Below are positions 18,194 to 33,771 of a DNA stretch of 64,000 bases, in pieces. The stretch is from Bacillus sp. FJAT-27445. GTDB taxonomy: Bacteria > Bacillota > Bacilli > Bacillales > Cytobacillaceae. Location of the stretch: positions 87,642 through 151,641 of the forward strand of contig NZ_LMTI01000001.1 in the NCBI RefSeq assembly GCF_001510665.1. The letters run 5' to 3'. Made by a program: the position numbers and the translations under genes. Each line of letters begins with the position of its first letter. Position 1 is the stretch's first letter. Under the pieces are notes generated by a model. The model saw only the letters and a list, made by a program, of their open reading frames with translations, was not told where the DNA came from and ran no database searches.

Positions 18194-18895
18194 ATGGAGG
18201 TAGCAGGAAATCTTAGAGATATACGCACCAGGATAAAGGATGCTTGCCTTAAATCCAACAGGGATCCTGCCGGGGTTCGAATAATTGCAGTCACCAAATA
18301 CGTCAGTACGCAAAGGGCCTTGGAGGCTGTGGAGGCCGGGGTTTCCGATCTTGGCGAAAACCGTGATGAAGGCTTTCTGAAAAAATGGGATACACTTCAT
18401 GGGAAAGCTTCGTTCCATTTCATTGGGTCCCTGCAAACAAAGAAAGTAAAGAATATTATCGGTAAAGCTGACTATATCCATTCACTGGACAGGCTGTCCC
18501 TTGCCAGTGAGCTTAATAAGCGGGCTGCTGGCAAGGTTAAATGCCTCGTTCAGGTGAATGTTTCCGGAGAAAAATCAAAGCATGGACTAACTCCTGATGA
18601 GGCCATGTCATTTATTGCCGAGCTTGGGGATTTCGAAAGAATAAGTGTTGAGGGCTTGATGACCATGGCTCCACTGACGGAAGATGAAACCATTCTAAGA
18701 AACTGTTTTCGAACGCTTAGGAGTCTTAGGGATAGGATTCAAGCTATGGGACTGCCGTATGCCCCTTGTACAGAATTGTCGATGGGAATGTCAAACGATT
18801 TTGAAATTGCCGTTGAGGAAGGGGCGACCATGATACGGATTGGCACGGCTCTCGTCGGAAAAAACGATATGGAGGTGCAGGTAAATGAGCATTAA
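18194..18895 (+). CDS. ylmE: PLP homeostasis protein YggS/YlmE family
   Basis: Pyridoxal-phosphate-binding protein (YggS/PLPBP, alanine racemase N-terminal fold) that affects vitamin B6 and amino/keto-acid balance; no catalytic activity is known. The 233-residue protein has the PLP lysine in IIAVTKYVS (about residue 35), [12 protein letters not shown] and the C-terminal [19 protein letters not shown] motif. The ATG at 18194 gives the conserved N-terminus, although AGGAGG lies 14 bases upstream, an unusually long spacing. It overlaps sepF by 11 bp. Confidence 0.92.
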   Translation: MEVAGNLRDIRTRIKDACLKSNRDPAGVRIIAVTKYVSTQRALEAVEAGVSDLGENRDEGFLKKWDTLHGKASFHFIGSLQTKKVKNIIGKADYIHSLDRLSLASELNKRAAGKVKCLVQVNVSGEKSKHGLTPDEAMSFIAELGDFERISVEGLMTMAPLTEDETILRNCFRTLRSLRDRIQAMGLPYAPCTELSMGMSNDFEIAVEEGATMIRIGTALVGKNDMEVQVNEH

Positions 18896-19325
18896 GTCGA
18901 AGTTTAAAAATTTCTTTTTTCTGGATGAACAATACGATGAAGAAGAGGACTATATTGAAGAACAGGAACCAATGAGGCCTCAAAAACAGCAGGCCGTCAA
19001 AACCCAAAATGTCGTCAGCCTCCAAAGCGTTCAGAAGTCCTCCAATTCGAAGGTTGTTTTAATTGAACCAAGGATGTATTCCGAAGCCCAGGAAATAGCC
19101 GACCATTTGAAAAACAGGAGGGCGGTTGTTGTCAACCTTCAGCGGATTGATCACGACCAGGCAAAAAGGATAGTCGATTTCCTCAGCGGAACAGTCTACG
19201 CCATTGGCGGAGACATCCAAAAAATCGGCATGAGCATTTTCCTGTGCACTCCGGACAATGTCGAAGTTTCAGGCAATATTTCCGAATTGATGCAGGAGCA
19301 TGATTTTCAAGATTCGAGGTGGTAA
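18885..19325 (+). CDS. sepF: Cell division protein SepF
   Basis: Cytoplasmic protein that binds the FtsZ C-terminal peptide and the membrane and helps assemble the septal ring. The 146-residue protein has an N-terminal amphipathic membrane-binding helix ([13 protein letters not shown]), an acidic and Gln-rich linker, and the C-terminal SepF domain (about residues 60-140) with [20 protein letters not shown] and [21 protein letters not shown] precedes the ATG. Confidence 0.96.
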   Translation: MSIKSKFKNFFFLDEQYDEEEDYIEEQEPMRPQKQQAVKTQNVVSLQSVQKSSNSKVVLIEPRMYSEAQEIADHLKNRRAVVVNLQRIDHDQAKRIVDFLSGTVYAIGGDIQKIGMSIFLCTPDNVEVSGNISELMQEHDFQDSRW

Positions 19326-19331
19326 CAGTTA

Positions 19332-19592
19332 ATGGATGTAATTAGTGTTTTTTTGGTAAAATTTATTAATTTATATAAGTGGGCCTTGATCATTTACATA
19401 TTGATGTCATGGTTTCCGAACGCACGGGGAACGGCTATCGGCCAGTTCCTGGCGAGGATATGTGAGCCGTATCTGGAGCAATTCAGAAGGTTCATTCCGC
19501 CGCTTGGCATGATTGACATTTCGCCGATTGTCGGAATCATGGTTCTTGAGTTTGCAACACATGGCTTGTTGAAGGTACTAAGCTGGTTTTAA
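19332..19592 (+). CDS. ylmG: YggT family membrane protein YlmG
   Basis: An 86-residue integral membrane protein of the YggT family with two predicted membrane segments (about residues 10-30 and 62-82) and the characteristic WFPNARGT and [18 protein letters not shown] stretches. The family is implicated in membrane or division functions, with no defined mechanism. It lies six bases after sepF, hence in the same transcript. Confidence 0.92.
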   Translation: MDVISVFLVKFINLYKWALIIYILMSWFPNARGTAIGQFLARICEPYLEQFRRFIPPLGMIDISPIVGIMVLEFATHGLLKVLSWF

Positions 19593-19613
19593 AAGTTTCA
19601 TTTTGCTAAAGGC

Positions 19614-19641
19614 GGACCGGCCCTGGCAGCCAGTCCTTTTT
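19614..19641 (+). terminator. Terminator-like hairpin after ylmG
   Basis: GGACCGGC (19614-19621) pairs with GCCAGTCC (19629-19636) with one mismatch, followed by TTTTTG. It may reduce read-through into ylmH. Confidence 0.5.
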
Positions 19642-19674
19642 GTTTGACGCACCATTCTTGCAAGGAGCGGAAGT

Positions 19675-20448
19675 ATGAATATATACCAGCATTTCAGGCC
19701 TGGGGAAAGAGAATTTATCGATCAGGCCCTGAATTGGAAAAACATTGTTGAATCCTCCTATACAGCAAAATTGACTGACTTTCTTGATCCTCGCGAGCAG
19801 CATATCCTCATGGCGGTTATTGGGGAAAATAGCGAGGTGCGTGTTGAATTTTCGGGTGGTCATGGGTTTGCCGAACGAAGAAGGGCACTAGTGCTTCCCG
19901 ATTATGCGGCTGCCGAACAGGAGGACTTCCAAATTAGCCTGCTGGATATCCGTTATCCTGCGAAATTTGTTTCGATTGAACATCCCCAGGTACTGGGGAG
20001 CCTGATGTCACTGGGGCTGAAACGCGGCAAATTTGGGGATATCCTGATTGGAGAAGGCAAAGCCCAGTTTCTTTGTGCGGCGGAAGTGGTTGATTTCGTG
20101 AAAATGCAGCTCGAGTCAATCGACCGCGCATCCGTAAGCATTGCCGAACTCTCTTTGGAGGAGGCGCTGCAGCCAACGGAAGCCTGGTATGAAGATTCAC
20201 TGACTGTCAGCTCACTACGGCTTGATACAGTATTGGCTGCCATCCATCACCTCTCAAGACAGAAAGCCCAGCTCTTGATCCAGCAGGGTGTTGTAAAGGT
20301 AAATTGGGCGGAAGCAGCCAATCCCGCTTTTGACATTGGAGTAGGCGATATGATTTCCGTTCGAGGGTATGGAAGATCAAGGCTAATGGCGATTGATGGG
20401 AAAACAAAAAAGGAAAAATGGCGGATTGTTGCCGGAAAACAAAAATAA
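19675..20448 (+). CDS. ylmH: S4-domain RNA-binding protein YlmH
   Basis: A 257-residue protein with a C-terminal S4 RNA-binding domain (SSLRLDTVLAAIHHLSRQKA through KVNWAEAANP, about residues 180-245) after an N-terminal YlmH-specific domain. Recent work on family members connects YlmH to rescue of stalled 50S-peptidyl-tRNA complexes; this is family knowledge, not visible in the sequence. AAGGAGCG precedes the ATG. Confidence 0.92.
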   Translation: MNIYQHFRPGEREFIDQALNWKNIVESSYTAKLTDFLDPREQHILMAVIGENSEVRVEFSGGHGFAERRRALVLPDYAAAEQEDFQISLLDIRYPAKFVSIEHPQVLGSLMSLGLKRGKFGDILIGEGKAQFLCAAEVVDFVKMQLESIDRASVSIAELSLEEALQPTEAWYEDSLTVSSLRLDTVLAAIHHLSRQKAQLLIQQGVVKVNWAEAANPAFDIGVGDMISVRGYGRSRLMAIDGKTKKEKWRIVAGKQK

Positions 20449-20581
20449 ATTTGCTGGCACATGAAGGAATATGAATGTTTCTGTCGAATTAAATTGATAA
20501 AATACATAGCATGGAAACCCGGGGACATTTCCCGGACCCGCCTGCAAAACGAATCAATACTCAAATTAGGGAGGTGGCGTC

Positions 20582-21097
20582 ATGCCATTAACACCACTGG
20601 ATATACACAATAAGGAATTCACTAAGGGGTTCCGGGGGTATGATGAAGATGAGGTAAACGAATTCCTTGACCAAGTAATCAAGGATTATGAACTGATTCT
20701 CCGTGAAAAGAAGGAATTGGAAGAGCGCCTGAATGATCAGAGTGACCGACTTGGCCATTTTACCAATATTGAGGAAACGCTGAACAAGTCCATCATTATC
20801 GCCCAGGAAGCTGCGGAAGAAGTAAGGCGGATTGCACAGAAGGAAGCGAAGCTCATTATCAAGGAAGCTGAAAAAAATGCGGATAGGATCGTGAATGAAT
20901 CCCTGTCAAAGGCACGGAAAATCGCCCTTGAAATTGAAGACCTGAAAAAACAGTCAAAGGTTTTCAGAACCCGCTTCAAAATGTTGATTGAAGCCCAACT
21001 CGACATGATCAGCAATGATGACTGGGACCATCTTCTTGATTACAAGCTTGATGCGACCGAGTTGAGGGCAACTGAAGAAGAAGATTCGCTCGCTTGA
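20582..21097 (+). CDS. divIVA: Cell pole / septum determinant DivIVA
   Basis: Coiled-coil protein that binds negatively curved membrane at septa and poles and recruits MinJ/MinCD and, in sporulation, chromosome-anchoring partners. The 171-residue protein has the N-terminal lipid-binding domain (MPLTPLDIHNKEFTKGFRGY, with DEDEVNEFLDQV) and a long coiled coil (about residues 35-140). GGGAGGTGG precedes the ATG. A perfect 0A-box-like TGTCGAA lies upstream at 20482-20488. Confidence 0.96.
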   Translation: MPLTPLDIHNKEFTKGFRGYDEDEVNEFLDQVIKDYELILREKKELEERLNDQSDRLGHFTNIEETLNKSIIIAQEAAEEVRRIAQKEAKLIIKEAEKNADRIVNESLSKARKIALEIEDLKKQSKVFRTRFKMLIEAQLDMISNDDWDHLLDYKLDATELRATEEEDSLA

Positions 21098-21123
21098 CGG
21101 AAGCTGCCTGAATGGCATATAAT
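21094..21123 (+). promoter_or_regulatory. Sigma-A promoter of ileS
   Basis: TTGACG (21094-21099), an 18-bp spacer and TATAAT (21118-21123). The -35 overlaps the divIVA stop codon. It drives the T-box leader. Confidence 0.75.
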
Positions 21124-21149
21124 TTCCTAATAAGAAATGAAATAAGCTT

Positions 21150-21404
21150 ACAGGCTATGAAAGGGACAGTACAATTTCAAATGCTTTTTTTTAGCGAGCC
21201 GGGGATGGTGGGAGCCGGCAAAAGCAGGGAATTGGAAAATCACCCATGAGTCCCGCACTGAACGGCGAAATGCCAAGTAAGCTGCGGCGTGCAATTCCAC
21301 GTTACGGATGTTTGAGGGGGCAGTCCTATTCTAGGTTGCCTATCAGGGTGGTACCGCGGGAAATCAAACCTTCTCGTCCCTATTGGGATGAGGGGTTTTT
21401 TATT
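21150..21404 (+). promoter_or_regulatory. Isoleucine T-box riboswitch with terminator
   Basis: The T-box core AGGGTGGTACCGCGG is at 21345-21359. The terminator (21369-21404) pairs CCTTCTCGTCCC with GGGATGAGGGG and ends in TTTTTT; the T-box sequence can pair with its 5' arm as antiterminator. In stem I the specifier loop GGAAAATCACCC contains the isoleucine codon ATC at 21239-21241. Uncharged tRNA-Ile therefore should allow read-through into ileS. The 5' edge is approximate. This fills most of the 355-bp gap between divIVA and ileS. Confidence 0.93.
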
Positions 21405-21452
21405 TTGTGAAAAATGCCTTTTTCAGGCTAGTAAGTTCAGGAGGAAGAGAAA

Positions 21453-24233
21453 ATGGAATACAAAGACACACTGTTAATGCCAAATACGGATTTTCCAATG
21501 CGAGGCAACCTGCCGAAAAGGGAACCGGAAATCCAAGCCCAATGGGAAGAAAAGGATATTTATAAACTAGTGCAGGAACGGACAAAAGGCCGCCCGATGT
21601 ATGTTCTTCACGACGGCCCTCCATATGCGAACGGTGATATCCATATGGGCCACGCCTTGAATAAAATTCTGAAGGATATGATTGTCCGCCACAAATCAAT
21701 GACTGGCTACCATGCCCCTTATGTTCCCGGTTGGGATACGCACGGCTTGCCAATTGAACAGGCACTTACAAATAAGGGCGTTAAGCGGAAAGAAATGACA
21801 GTTGCTGAATTCAGGCAGCTTTGCACAGAATATGCCCTTGGCCAAATTGACAGCCAAAGGCAGCAGTTCAAGCGCCTTGGCGTACGGGGAGACTGGGAGA
21901 ACCCATATATCACCTTGAAGCCTGAATACGAAGCCCAGCAAATCAGGGTGTTCGGCGAAATGGCTAAAAAGGGTTATATTTACAAAGGGAAAAAGCCTGT
22001 CTACTGGTCGCCTTCCAGTGAATCCGCCCTTGCAGAGGCTGAAATTGAATACAAGGATAAAAAATCGCCTTCAATCTTTGTGGGCTTTAAAGTAAAAGAT
22101 GGTAAGGGTGTTCTGGATACGGATACGAGCATTGTGATTTGGACGACAACTCCATGGACAATTCCAGCCAACCTTGGCATTTCCGTCCATCCAGACCTAG
22201 TTTATACGGTTGTTTCCGCAAATGGGGTAAACTACCTTGTTGCAGAAGCGCTTCTAGAGTCGGTTGCAAAGGAAATTGGATGGGATTCCTATGAGGTTGC
22301 CAAAAAGGTTAAAGGCCAAGAACTGGAATACATTACGGCAATCCACCCATTATACGGCCGCGATTCGCTTGTCGTGCTAGGTGAGCATGTCACCACGGAT
22401 GCTGGTACTGGCTGTGTGCACACTGCGCCAGGACATGGAGAGGACGACTTCCATGTTGGCCAAAAATATGGCCTGGAGGTGCTCTGCCCAGTTGATGACA
22501 AAGGCTATATGACCTCCGAAGCGGAAAGATTTGAAGGCCTGTTTTACGATGAAGCCAACAAGCCGATTACACTGGCCCTTGAAGAGGCGGGAGCGCTTTT
22601 AAAGCTATCCTTCATCACCCACTCCTATCCGCATGACTGGCGGACTAAGAAGCCGGTCATTTTCCGTGCCACTGCCCAGTGGTTCGCTTCCATTAAGGAT
22701 TTTAGGAATGAACTTCTTGAGGCAATCAAGGAAACGGAATGGGTTCCTGCGTGGGGGGAAACCCGCCTGTTCAACATGGTCCGTGACCGCGGCGATTGGT
22801 GTATTTCCCGCCAGCGTGTCTGGGGCGTACCGATTCCTGTTTTCTACGCTGAAAATGGCGAACCGGTCATTACTGACGAGACGATTGGCCATGTATCCAG
22901 CCTGTTCCGTGAACATGGCTCCAATATTTGGTTTGAAAGAGATGCGATGGAGCTTCTTCCTGAAGGATTTACACATCCAGGCTCCCCAAATGGAACGTTC
23001 ACAAAAGAAACGGACATTATGGATGTTTGGTTTGACTCAGGTTCCTCGCATCAGGCTGTCCTTGAGGAAAGGGATGACCTGCAGAGGCCGGCCGACCTGT
23101 ATCTGGAAGGTTCCGACCAATACCGAGGCTGGTTCAACTCTTCGCTCTCAACAGCCGTTGCCGTAACAGGCAAAGCGCCATACAAAGGCGTGCTCAGCCA
23201 TGGGTTTGTCCTTGATGGCGAAGGAAGAAAAATGAGCAAATCACTCGGAAATGTTATGGTCCCTGAAAAAGTTATGAAACAAATGGGAGCAGATATCCTC
23301 CGGCTTTGGGTCGCATCCGTTGATTACCAATCCGATGTTCGGGTTTCAGATGCCATCCTAAAACAGGTTGCAGAAGTGTATAGGAAAATCAGGAATACAT
23401 TTAGGTTTCTACTTGGAAATCTTGCCGATTTCAACCCTGAAAAGGATGCACTTGCCTACGAAGAACTTCGTGAAGTTGATCAATTCATGCTCGTAAAGCT
23501 TAACAAATTGATTAAGCAGGTTAGGGCTTCTTATGATCGCTACGAGTTTTCGGGTATTTACCATGCGGTCAATAATTTCTGCACGCTTGACCTGAGCTCG
23601 TTCTATCTTGATTTTGCCAAGGATATCCTTTACATTGAGTCAAAGGATAACAGGGCAAGGCGTGCCATCCAAACCGTACTTTATGAATCACTCGTTTCAT
23701 TGACCCAGCTTGTTTCCCCAATCCTTTCCCATACAGCTGATGAAGTGTGGGAGTTCATTCCTGGAGTAAAGGAAGAGAGCGTCCAATTGACGGATATGCC
23801 TGAGTTTAAGGAATATCCAAATGCAGAGGAATTATCGGGAAAATGGTCTGCTTTCATGAAGTTGAGGGATGATGTCCTTAAAGCACTAGAAGAAGCGCGA
23901 AATGAAAAAGTAATCGGAAAATCCCTAACAGCTAAAGTAACCCTTTACGCAAATGAGCAAACCCGAACTCTCCTGAATTCAATTAATGAGGATGTAAAAC
24001 AGCTCTTCATTGTTTCCGGATTCGAGGTCGCGGGCACCGTAGAGCAGGCTCCGTCAGATGCTCTTAAGCTTGAGACTGCGTCTATTGTGATTACAAAAGC
24101 GGAGGGTGAAACATGTGAAAGGTGCTGGGTTGTCAAAACGGATACCGGCACAGATCCTGACCATCCGGCACTTTGCGCCCGATGCGCAAGTGTTGTGAAA
24201 GAGTCTTATCCGTCCGAGGCGAACCAGGACTAA
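21453..24233 (+). CDS. ileS: Isoleucyl-tRNA synthetase
   Basis: Class I aminoacyl-tRNA synthetase charging tRNA-Ile, with CP1 editing domain against valine. The 926-residue protein has the HIGH-type motif HMGH (residues 64-67), the KMSKS motif in [11 protein letters not shown] (about residue 595) and a C-terminal zinc site (CERCW and CARC). AGGAGGAAG precedes the ATG. Expression is under the T-box just upstream. A ylyA (dksA-type) gene, which follows ileS in B. subtilis, is absent here. Confidence 0.98.
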   Translation: MEYKDTLLMPNTDFPMRGNLPKREPEIQAQWEEKDIYKLVQERTKGRPMYVLHDGPPYANGDIHMGHALNKILKDMIVRHKSMTGYHAPYVPGWDTHGLPIEQALTNKGVKRKEMTVAEFRQLCTEYALGQIDSQRQQFKRLGVRGDWENPYITLKPEYEAQQIRVFGEMAKKGYIYKGKKPVYWSPSSESALAEAEIEYKDKKSPSIFVGFKVKDGKGVLDTDTSIVIWTTTPWTIPANLGISVHPDLVYTVVSANGVNYLVAEALLESVAKEIGWDSYEVAKKVKGQELEYITAIHPLYGRDSLVVLGEHVTTDAGTGCVHTAPGHGEDDFHVGQKYGLEVLCPVDDKGYMTSEAERFEGLFYDEANKPITLALEEAGALLKLSFITHSYPHDWRTKKPVIFRATAQWFASIKDFRNELLEAIKETEWVPAWGETRLFNMVRDRGDWCISRQRVWGVPIPVFYAENGEPVITDETIGHVSSLFREHGSNIWFERDAMELLPEGFTHPGSPNGTFTKETDIMDVWFDSGSSHQAVLEERDDLQRPADLYLEGSDQYRGWFNSSLSTAVAVTGKAPYKGVLSHGFVLDGEGRKMSKSLGNVMVPEKVMKQMGADILRLWVASVDYQSDVRVSDAILKQVAEVYRKIRNTFRFLLGNLADFNPEKDALAYEELREVDQFMLVKLNKLIKQVRASYDRYEFSGIYHAVNNFCTLDLSSFYLDFAKDILYIESKDNRARRAIQTVLYESLVSLTQLVSPILSHTADEVWEFIPGVKEESVQLTDMPEFKEYPNAEELSGKWSAFMKLRDDVLKALEEARNEKVIGKSLTAKVTLYANEQTRTLLNSINEDVKQLFIVSGFEVAGTVEQAPSDALKLETASIVITKAEGETCERCWVVKTDTGTDPDHPALCARCASVVKESYPSEANQD

Positions 24234-24240
24234 AACGTTG

Positions 24241-24277
24241 AGGCCGCGCCTGCTTTTTTGCAGGAGCGGCCTTTTTA
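24241..24277 (+). terminator. Rho-independent terminator of ileS
   Basis: AGGCCGC (24241-24247) pairs with GCGGCCT (24266-24272), with an inner CCTGC/GCAGG helix, and is followed by TTTTT. Confidence 0.9.
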
Positions 24278-24283
24278 TGGCTG

Positions 24284-24458
24284 CTAAACAAACTATAAAA
24301 TAAAAACATTGTGGAGAACTCGAAATAAGTTATTGTAGTCCAGCTCCAGCGCCTAGCCCCTCGAGGTCTTAAGCCGGTTCCCTCCGGAGGGCAGGCCCGT
24401 CCTGCGGGCTCCGTCTTAATCTGGTCGGGGCTAACCAAGGCGCTTGCGCATTTTGTTC
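24284..24458 (+). repeat. Dispersed fold-back repeat, copy C (short form)
   Basis: The most compact of the three copies in the window. It starts with the ACTCGAAATAAGTTAT block also found at 13395 and 16546, followed by CCAGCTCCAGCGCC. The core folds back: AGCGCC (24348-24353) with GGCGCT (24439-24444) and AGCCCC (24355-24360) with GGGGCT (24427-24432), enclosing the palindrome CCCTCCGGAGGG. It ends in CATTTTGTTC, like copy B. It begins a few bases after the ileS terminator. No coding capacity is seen. Confidence 0.8.
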
Positions 24459-24485
24459 CTAAACAACGCTTAGGTTCTCCTGCAA

Positions 24486-24515
24486 TTGTGGTTAATGGGA
24501 GGTTTGTGCTAAAAT
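24486..24515 (+). promoter_or_regulatory. Putative sigma-A promoter of lspA
   Basis: TTGTGG (24486-24491), an 18-bp spacer and TAAAAT (24510-24515) with extended -10 TGC. It sits just after the repeat and 40 bp before lspA. Confidence 0.5.
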
Positions 24516-24554
24516 GCATAAGAAGTCATCGAGAAGATGTGGAGGGTTTACCTG

Positions 24555-25049
24555 GTGTTTTATTACTTAATCGCTGCATTGATTATTGTCCTCGACCAAT
24601 TTACCAAATGGCTGATTGTGAAAAATATGAATTTAGGGGATAGCATTCAAATTATTGAGGATTTCCTTTATATTACTTCCCACCGGAACAGGGGTGCGGC
24701 CTGGGGAATTCTGCAGGGGCAAATGTGGTTTTTTTACGTGATTACAATTATCGTCATAATCGGAATCGTCTATTACATTCGGAAAGCGGCACGAGGGAAT
24801 GCGCTTCTCGGGGTTTCACTTGGCTTGATGCTGGGGGGAGCGATTGGAAATTTCATTGACAGGGTTTATCGGCAGGAAGTTGTCGATTTTATCCATACAT
24901 TTATTTTCAGCTATAATTTCCCTGTTTTTAATATAGCTGATTCAGCTCTTGTCGTTGGGGTCGTTTTAATGATGATACAAATGATAAAGGAAGATCGGGA
25001 AAGCAAAAAGGAGAAATCATATGGAGAAAATGGTACACACCATCGCTGA
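24555..25049 (+). CDS. lspA: Lipoprotein signal peptidase (SPase II)
   Basis: Membrane aspartic protease that removes the signal peptide from prolipoproteins. The 164-residue protein has four membrane segments and the two catalytic Asp motifs, GNFIDR (about residue 102) and FNIADSA (about residue 129). The GTG at 24555 is chosen because GGAGGG lies eight bases upstream and the protein then starts at the first membrane helix; an in-frame ATG at 24537 lies upstream of that site. The 3' end overlaps the next gene by 29 bp. Confidence 0.94.
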   Translation: MFYYLIAALIIVLDQFTKWLIVKNMNLGDSIQIIEDFLYITSHRNRGAAWGILQGQMWFFYVITIIVIIGIVYYIRKAARGNALLGVSLGLMLGGAIGNFIDRVYRQEVVDFIHTFIFSYNFPVFNIADSALVVGVVLMMIQMIKEDRESKKEKSYGENGTHHR

Positions 25050-25932
25050 AGGCGAAAAAGGTGACAGGCTAGACAAAGCAATTTCGTCTTTAAATGAAGA
25101 ATGGTCACGCACACAGGTACAACAATGGATTAAAGACGGGAATGTCCTAGTCAATGGCAGGGCTGTAAAAACGAATTATAAATGCGCCGAACATGATGTC
25201 ATTGAAATTTCTATTCCCGAGCCAGAGGAGCTTGACGCGATTCCGGAAAAAATGGACCTGGACATTTATTATGAGGACGGAGATGTGCTTGTCGTGAACA
25301 AGCCAAAAGGAATGGTCGTCCATCCGGCGCTAGGGCATTTGACCGGCACGCTTGTGAACGGGCTTATGTACCACTGCAAAGACCTCTCCGGGATAAATGG
25401 TGTACTCAGGCCAGGCATTGTCCACAGGATTGATAAGGATACATCCGGCCTTCTCATGGTAGCAAAAAATGATATGGCCCATGAAAAGCTCGTCAACCAG
25501 CTTGTCGAGAAGTCGGTAACGAGGAAGTATAAGGCAATTGTCCATGGCAGCATTCCCCATGACTATGGAACGATCGATGCCCCTCTTGGAAGGGACCCGA
25601 AGGATAGGCAAAGCATGACTGTCGTCGATAATGGGAAGCATGCGGTCACCCATTTTCAAGTACTTGAAAGGCTGGGCGATTTTTCATTCGTAGAATGCCA
25701 GCTCGAAACGGGGAGGACACATCAAATCAGGGTTCATATGAAATACATCGGCTATCCGCTCGCAGGTGACCCAAAGTATGGCCCAAAAAAGACACTGGAC
25801 CTTGAAGGCCAAGCCCTGCATGCGGGCATACTAGGCTTTAGGCATCCCAGAACGGACGAATATCTTGAATTTGAAGCGCCGTTACCCGCATATTTCGACA
25901 AACTGCTTGATCAATTGCATGAAAATGATTGA
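25021..25932 (+). CDS. ylyB: RluD-type 23S rRNA pseudouridine synthase (YlyB)
   Basis: RluA/RluD family pseudouridine synthase. The 303-residue protein has an N-terminal S4 domain (about residues 12-60) and the catalytic domain with the active-site Asp in [16 protein letters not shown] (about residue 138), plus the [19 protein letters not shown] motif. By family it should modify 23S rRNA, but the exact uridine is not inferable here. AAAGGAG precedes the ATG. The pyr promoter begins inside its stop codon. Confidence 0.93.
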   Translation: MEKMVHTIAEGEKGDRLDKAISSLNEEWSRTQVQQWIKDGNVLVNGRAVKTNYKCAEHDVIEISIPEPEELDAIPEKMDLDIYYEDGDVLVVNKPKGMVVHPALGHLTGTLVNGLMYHCKDLSGINGVLRPGIVHRIDKDTSGLLMVAKNDMAHEKLVNQLVEKSVTRKYKAIVHGSIPHDYGTIDAPLGRDPKDRQSMTVVDNGKHAVTHFQVLERLGDFSFVECQLETGRTHQIRVHMKYIGYPLAGDPKYGPKKTLDLEGQALHAGILGFRHPRTDEYLEFEAPLPAYFDKLLDQLHEND

Positions 25933-25957
25933 CACCCTTTTCGGTTTGAAGTAATAT
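25929..25957 (+). promoter_or_regulatory. Sigma-A promoter of the pyr operon
   Basis: A perfect TTGACA (25929-25934), a 17-bp spacer and TAATAT (25952-25957). The -35 overlaps the stop codon of the upstream pseudouridine synthase gene. Confidence 0.8.
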
Positions 25958-25977
25958 ATCTATAAGTTAATAAGCCC

Positions 25978-26085
25978 TTTAACGCAGTCCTGTGAGGCTG
26001 GGAAGGAACGGATTTTCACACCCTGGAAGGGGTATGTGATTAAATGCGAATTTCCAAACCTCCCACAAGCTGCGGGAGGTTTTTT
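25978..26085 (+). promoter_or_regulatory. PyrR attenuator 1 (pyrR leader)
   Basis: The PyrR-binding anti-antiterminator loop is recognisable from 25978 (TTTAACGCAGTCC, then TGTGAGGCTGGGAAGG). The terminator is AACCTCCC (26057-26064) with GGGAGGTT (26074-26081) followed by T's. UMP-bound PyrR stabilises the upstream hairpin, letting the terminator form when pyrimidines are plentiful. Confidence 0.9.
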
Positions 26086-26098
26086 AGTTCTTCTTTAG

Positions 26099-26656
<558 letters not shown>

Positions 26657-26688
26657 GAAAAATAAAGAAAAAAACAACTGAATATCCC

Positions 26689-26827
26689 TTTTAAATGCAG
26701 ACCAGAGAGCCTGCAAAGGGGGTAATGCCGGGCAGCTCCACAGGTGTGGGCGCCTGCAGCAGGAATCAAACCGGTTCCCGCTTGCATTTAAAACCTCCTT
26801 GCGCTTAGCTGCAGGGAGGTTTTTTTT
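26689..26827 (+). promoter_or_regulatory. PyrR attenuator 2 (pyrR-pyrP)
   Basis: TTTTAAATGCA (26689-26699) can pair with TGCATTTAAAA (26783-26793) as antiterminator. Its 5' arm is also part of the PyrR loop (GCAGACCAGAGAGCCTGC). The terminator pairs AACCTCC (26792-26798) with GGAGGTT (26815-26821) and ends in a T-run. The three mutually exclusive structures reproduce the B. subtilis arrangement. Confidence 0.9.
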
Positions 26828-26912
26828 ACAAACATGGGTTGTTTAGGAAGAGACAGGAATTAAGCAAGAGGCCAATAACCCAAAATTATAGGAATGACGG
26901 AGGAGAAAAACA

Positions 26913-30566
<3,654 letters not shown>

Positions 30567-30692
30567 GCAGAAAATGAAAGATATGGCGGATAGCCAAGGT
30601 ATGGAATAAAAAGCGAGCTGTTTTGCTAGTATGCCTTTCCACACAGATAAGGAGCATGCAGTTCGCATTGGTTTCGGGAAGGACGTGTTGAA

Positions 30693-33091
<2,399 letters not shown>

Positions 33092-33095
<4 letters not shown>

Positions 33096-33718
33096 GCAAA
33101 ACGATTGCCGAACACCTTTTAGATATCAATGCTGTAACATTAAGGCCCCAGGAGCCATTCACATGGACATCGGGTATTAAATCACCAATTTACTGTGATA
33201 ATAGGCTTACTTTATCCTATCCGCAAGTACGAAAAGAGATTGCAAAAGGGCTTGTTTCATTAATACATAATCATTTCCCTGAAACGGAAGTTATTGCAGG
33301 GACAGCGACTGCGGGAATTCCCCATGCCGCTTGGGTAAGTGACGAAATGGAATTGCCAATGTGCTATGTCCGCAGCAGTGCCAAAGGGCATGGCAAAGGC
33401 AATCAAATTGAAGGAAAAGTAAACGAAGGCCAGAAGGTGGTCATTATCGAGGATCTCATTTCAACTGGAGGAAGTGTGATCACAGCAGCCCAAGCGCTTA
33501 AAGAAGCTGGAGCGGAAGTTTTGGGAGTGGTTGCGATCTTCACCTATGGCCTTGAGAAAGGGAAGAAAAAGCTTGAAGAGGCCGGCCTTCAAACATATAC
33601 AATTACCGATTTTCCGGAGCTCGCCAAAAATGCTGCCGAGAAAGGCTATATTAAAGAAGAGGAGCTCGGCATGTTAATGGACTGGTACAGGAACCCGAAT
33701 GAATGGAAACAATCATGA
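33092..33718 (+). CDS. pyrE: Orotate phosphoribosyltransferase
   Basis: Joins orotate and PRPP to give OMP. The 208-residue protein has the PRPP-binding motif [20 protein letters not shown] (about residues 117-136) and the N-terminal [16 protein letters not shown] substrate region. The start at 33092 has AAAGGAGC upstream and overlaps the pyrF stop by four bases. It is the last gene of the operon. Confidence 0.97.
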
Positions 33719-33723
33719 AAAGG

Positions 33724-33760
33724 AAACCCGGCCTGAATTGAAGGCCGGGCTTTTATATTT
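33724..33760 (+). terminator. Terminator of the pyr operon (probably bidirectional)
   Basis: CCCGGCC (33727-33733) and GGCCGGG (33743-33749) form a strong hairpin followed by CTTTTATATTTTTAT. The convergent rqcH gene ends 11 bp beyond, so the element may serve both strands. Confidence 0.85.
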
Positions 33761-33771
33761 TTATAATTTTC

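Noticed and set aside
30567..30692. Remnants of carA or carB between pyrC and pyrK
   Set aside because: Short in-frame stretches such as KKRAVLL can be made to resemble a CarA N-terminus, but the similarity is too short and stop-interrupted to support.
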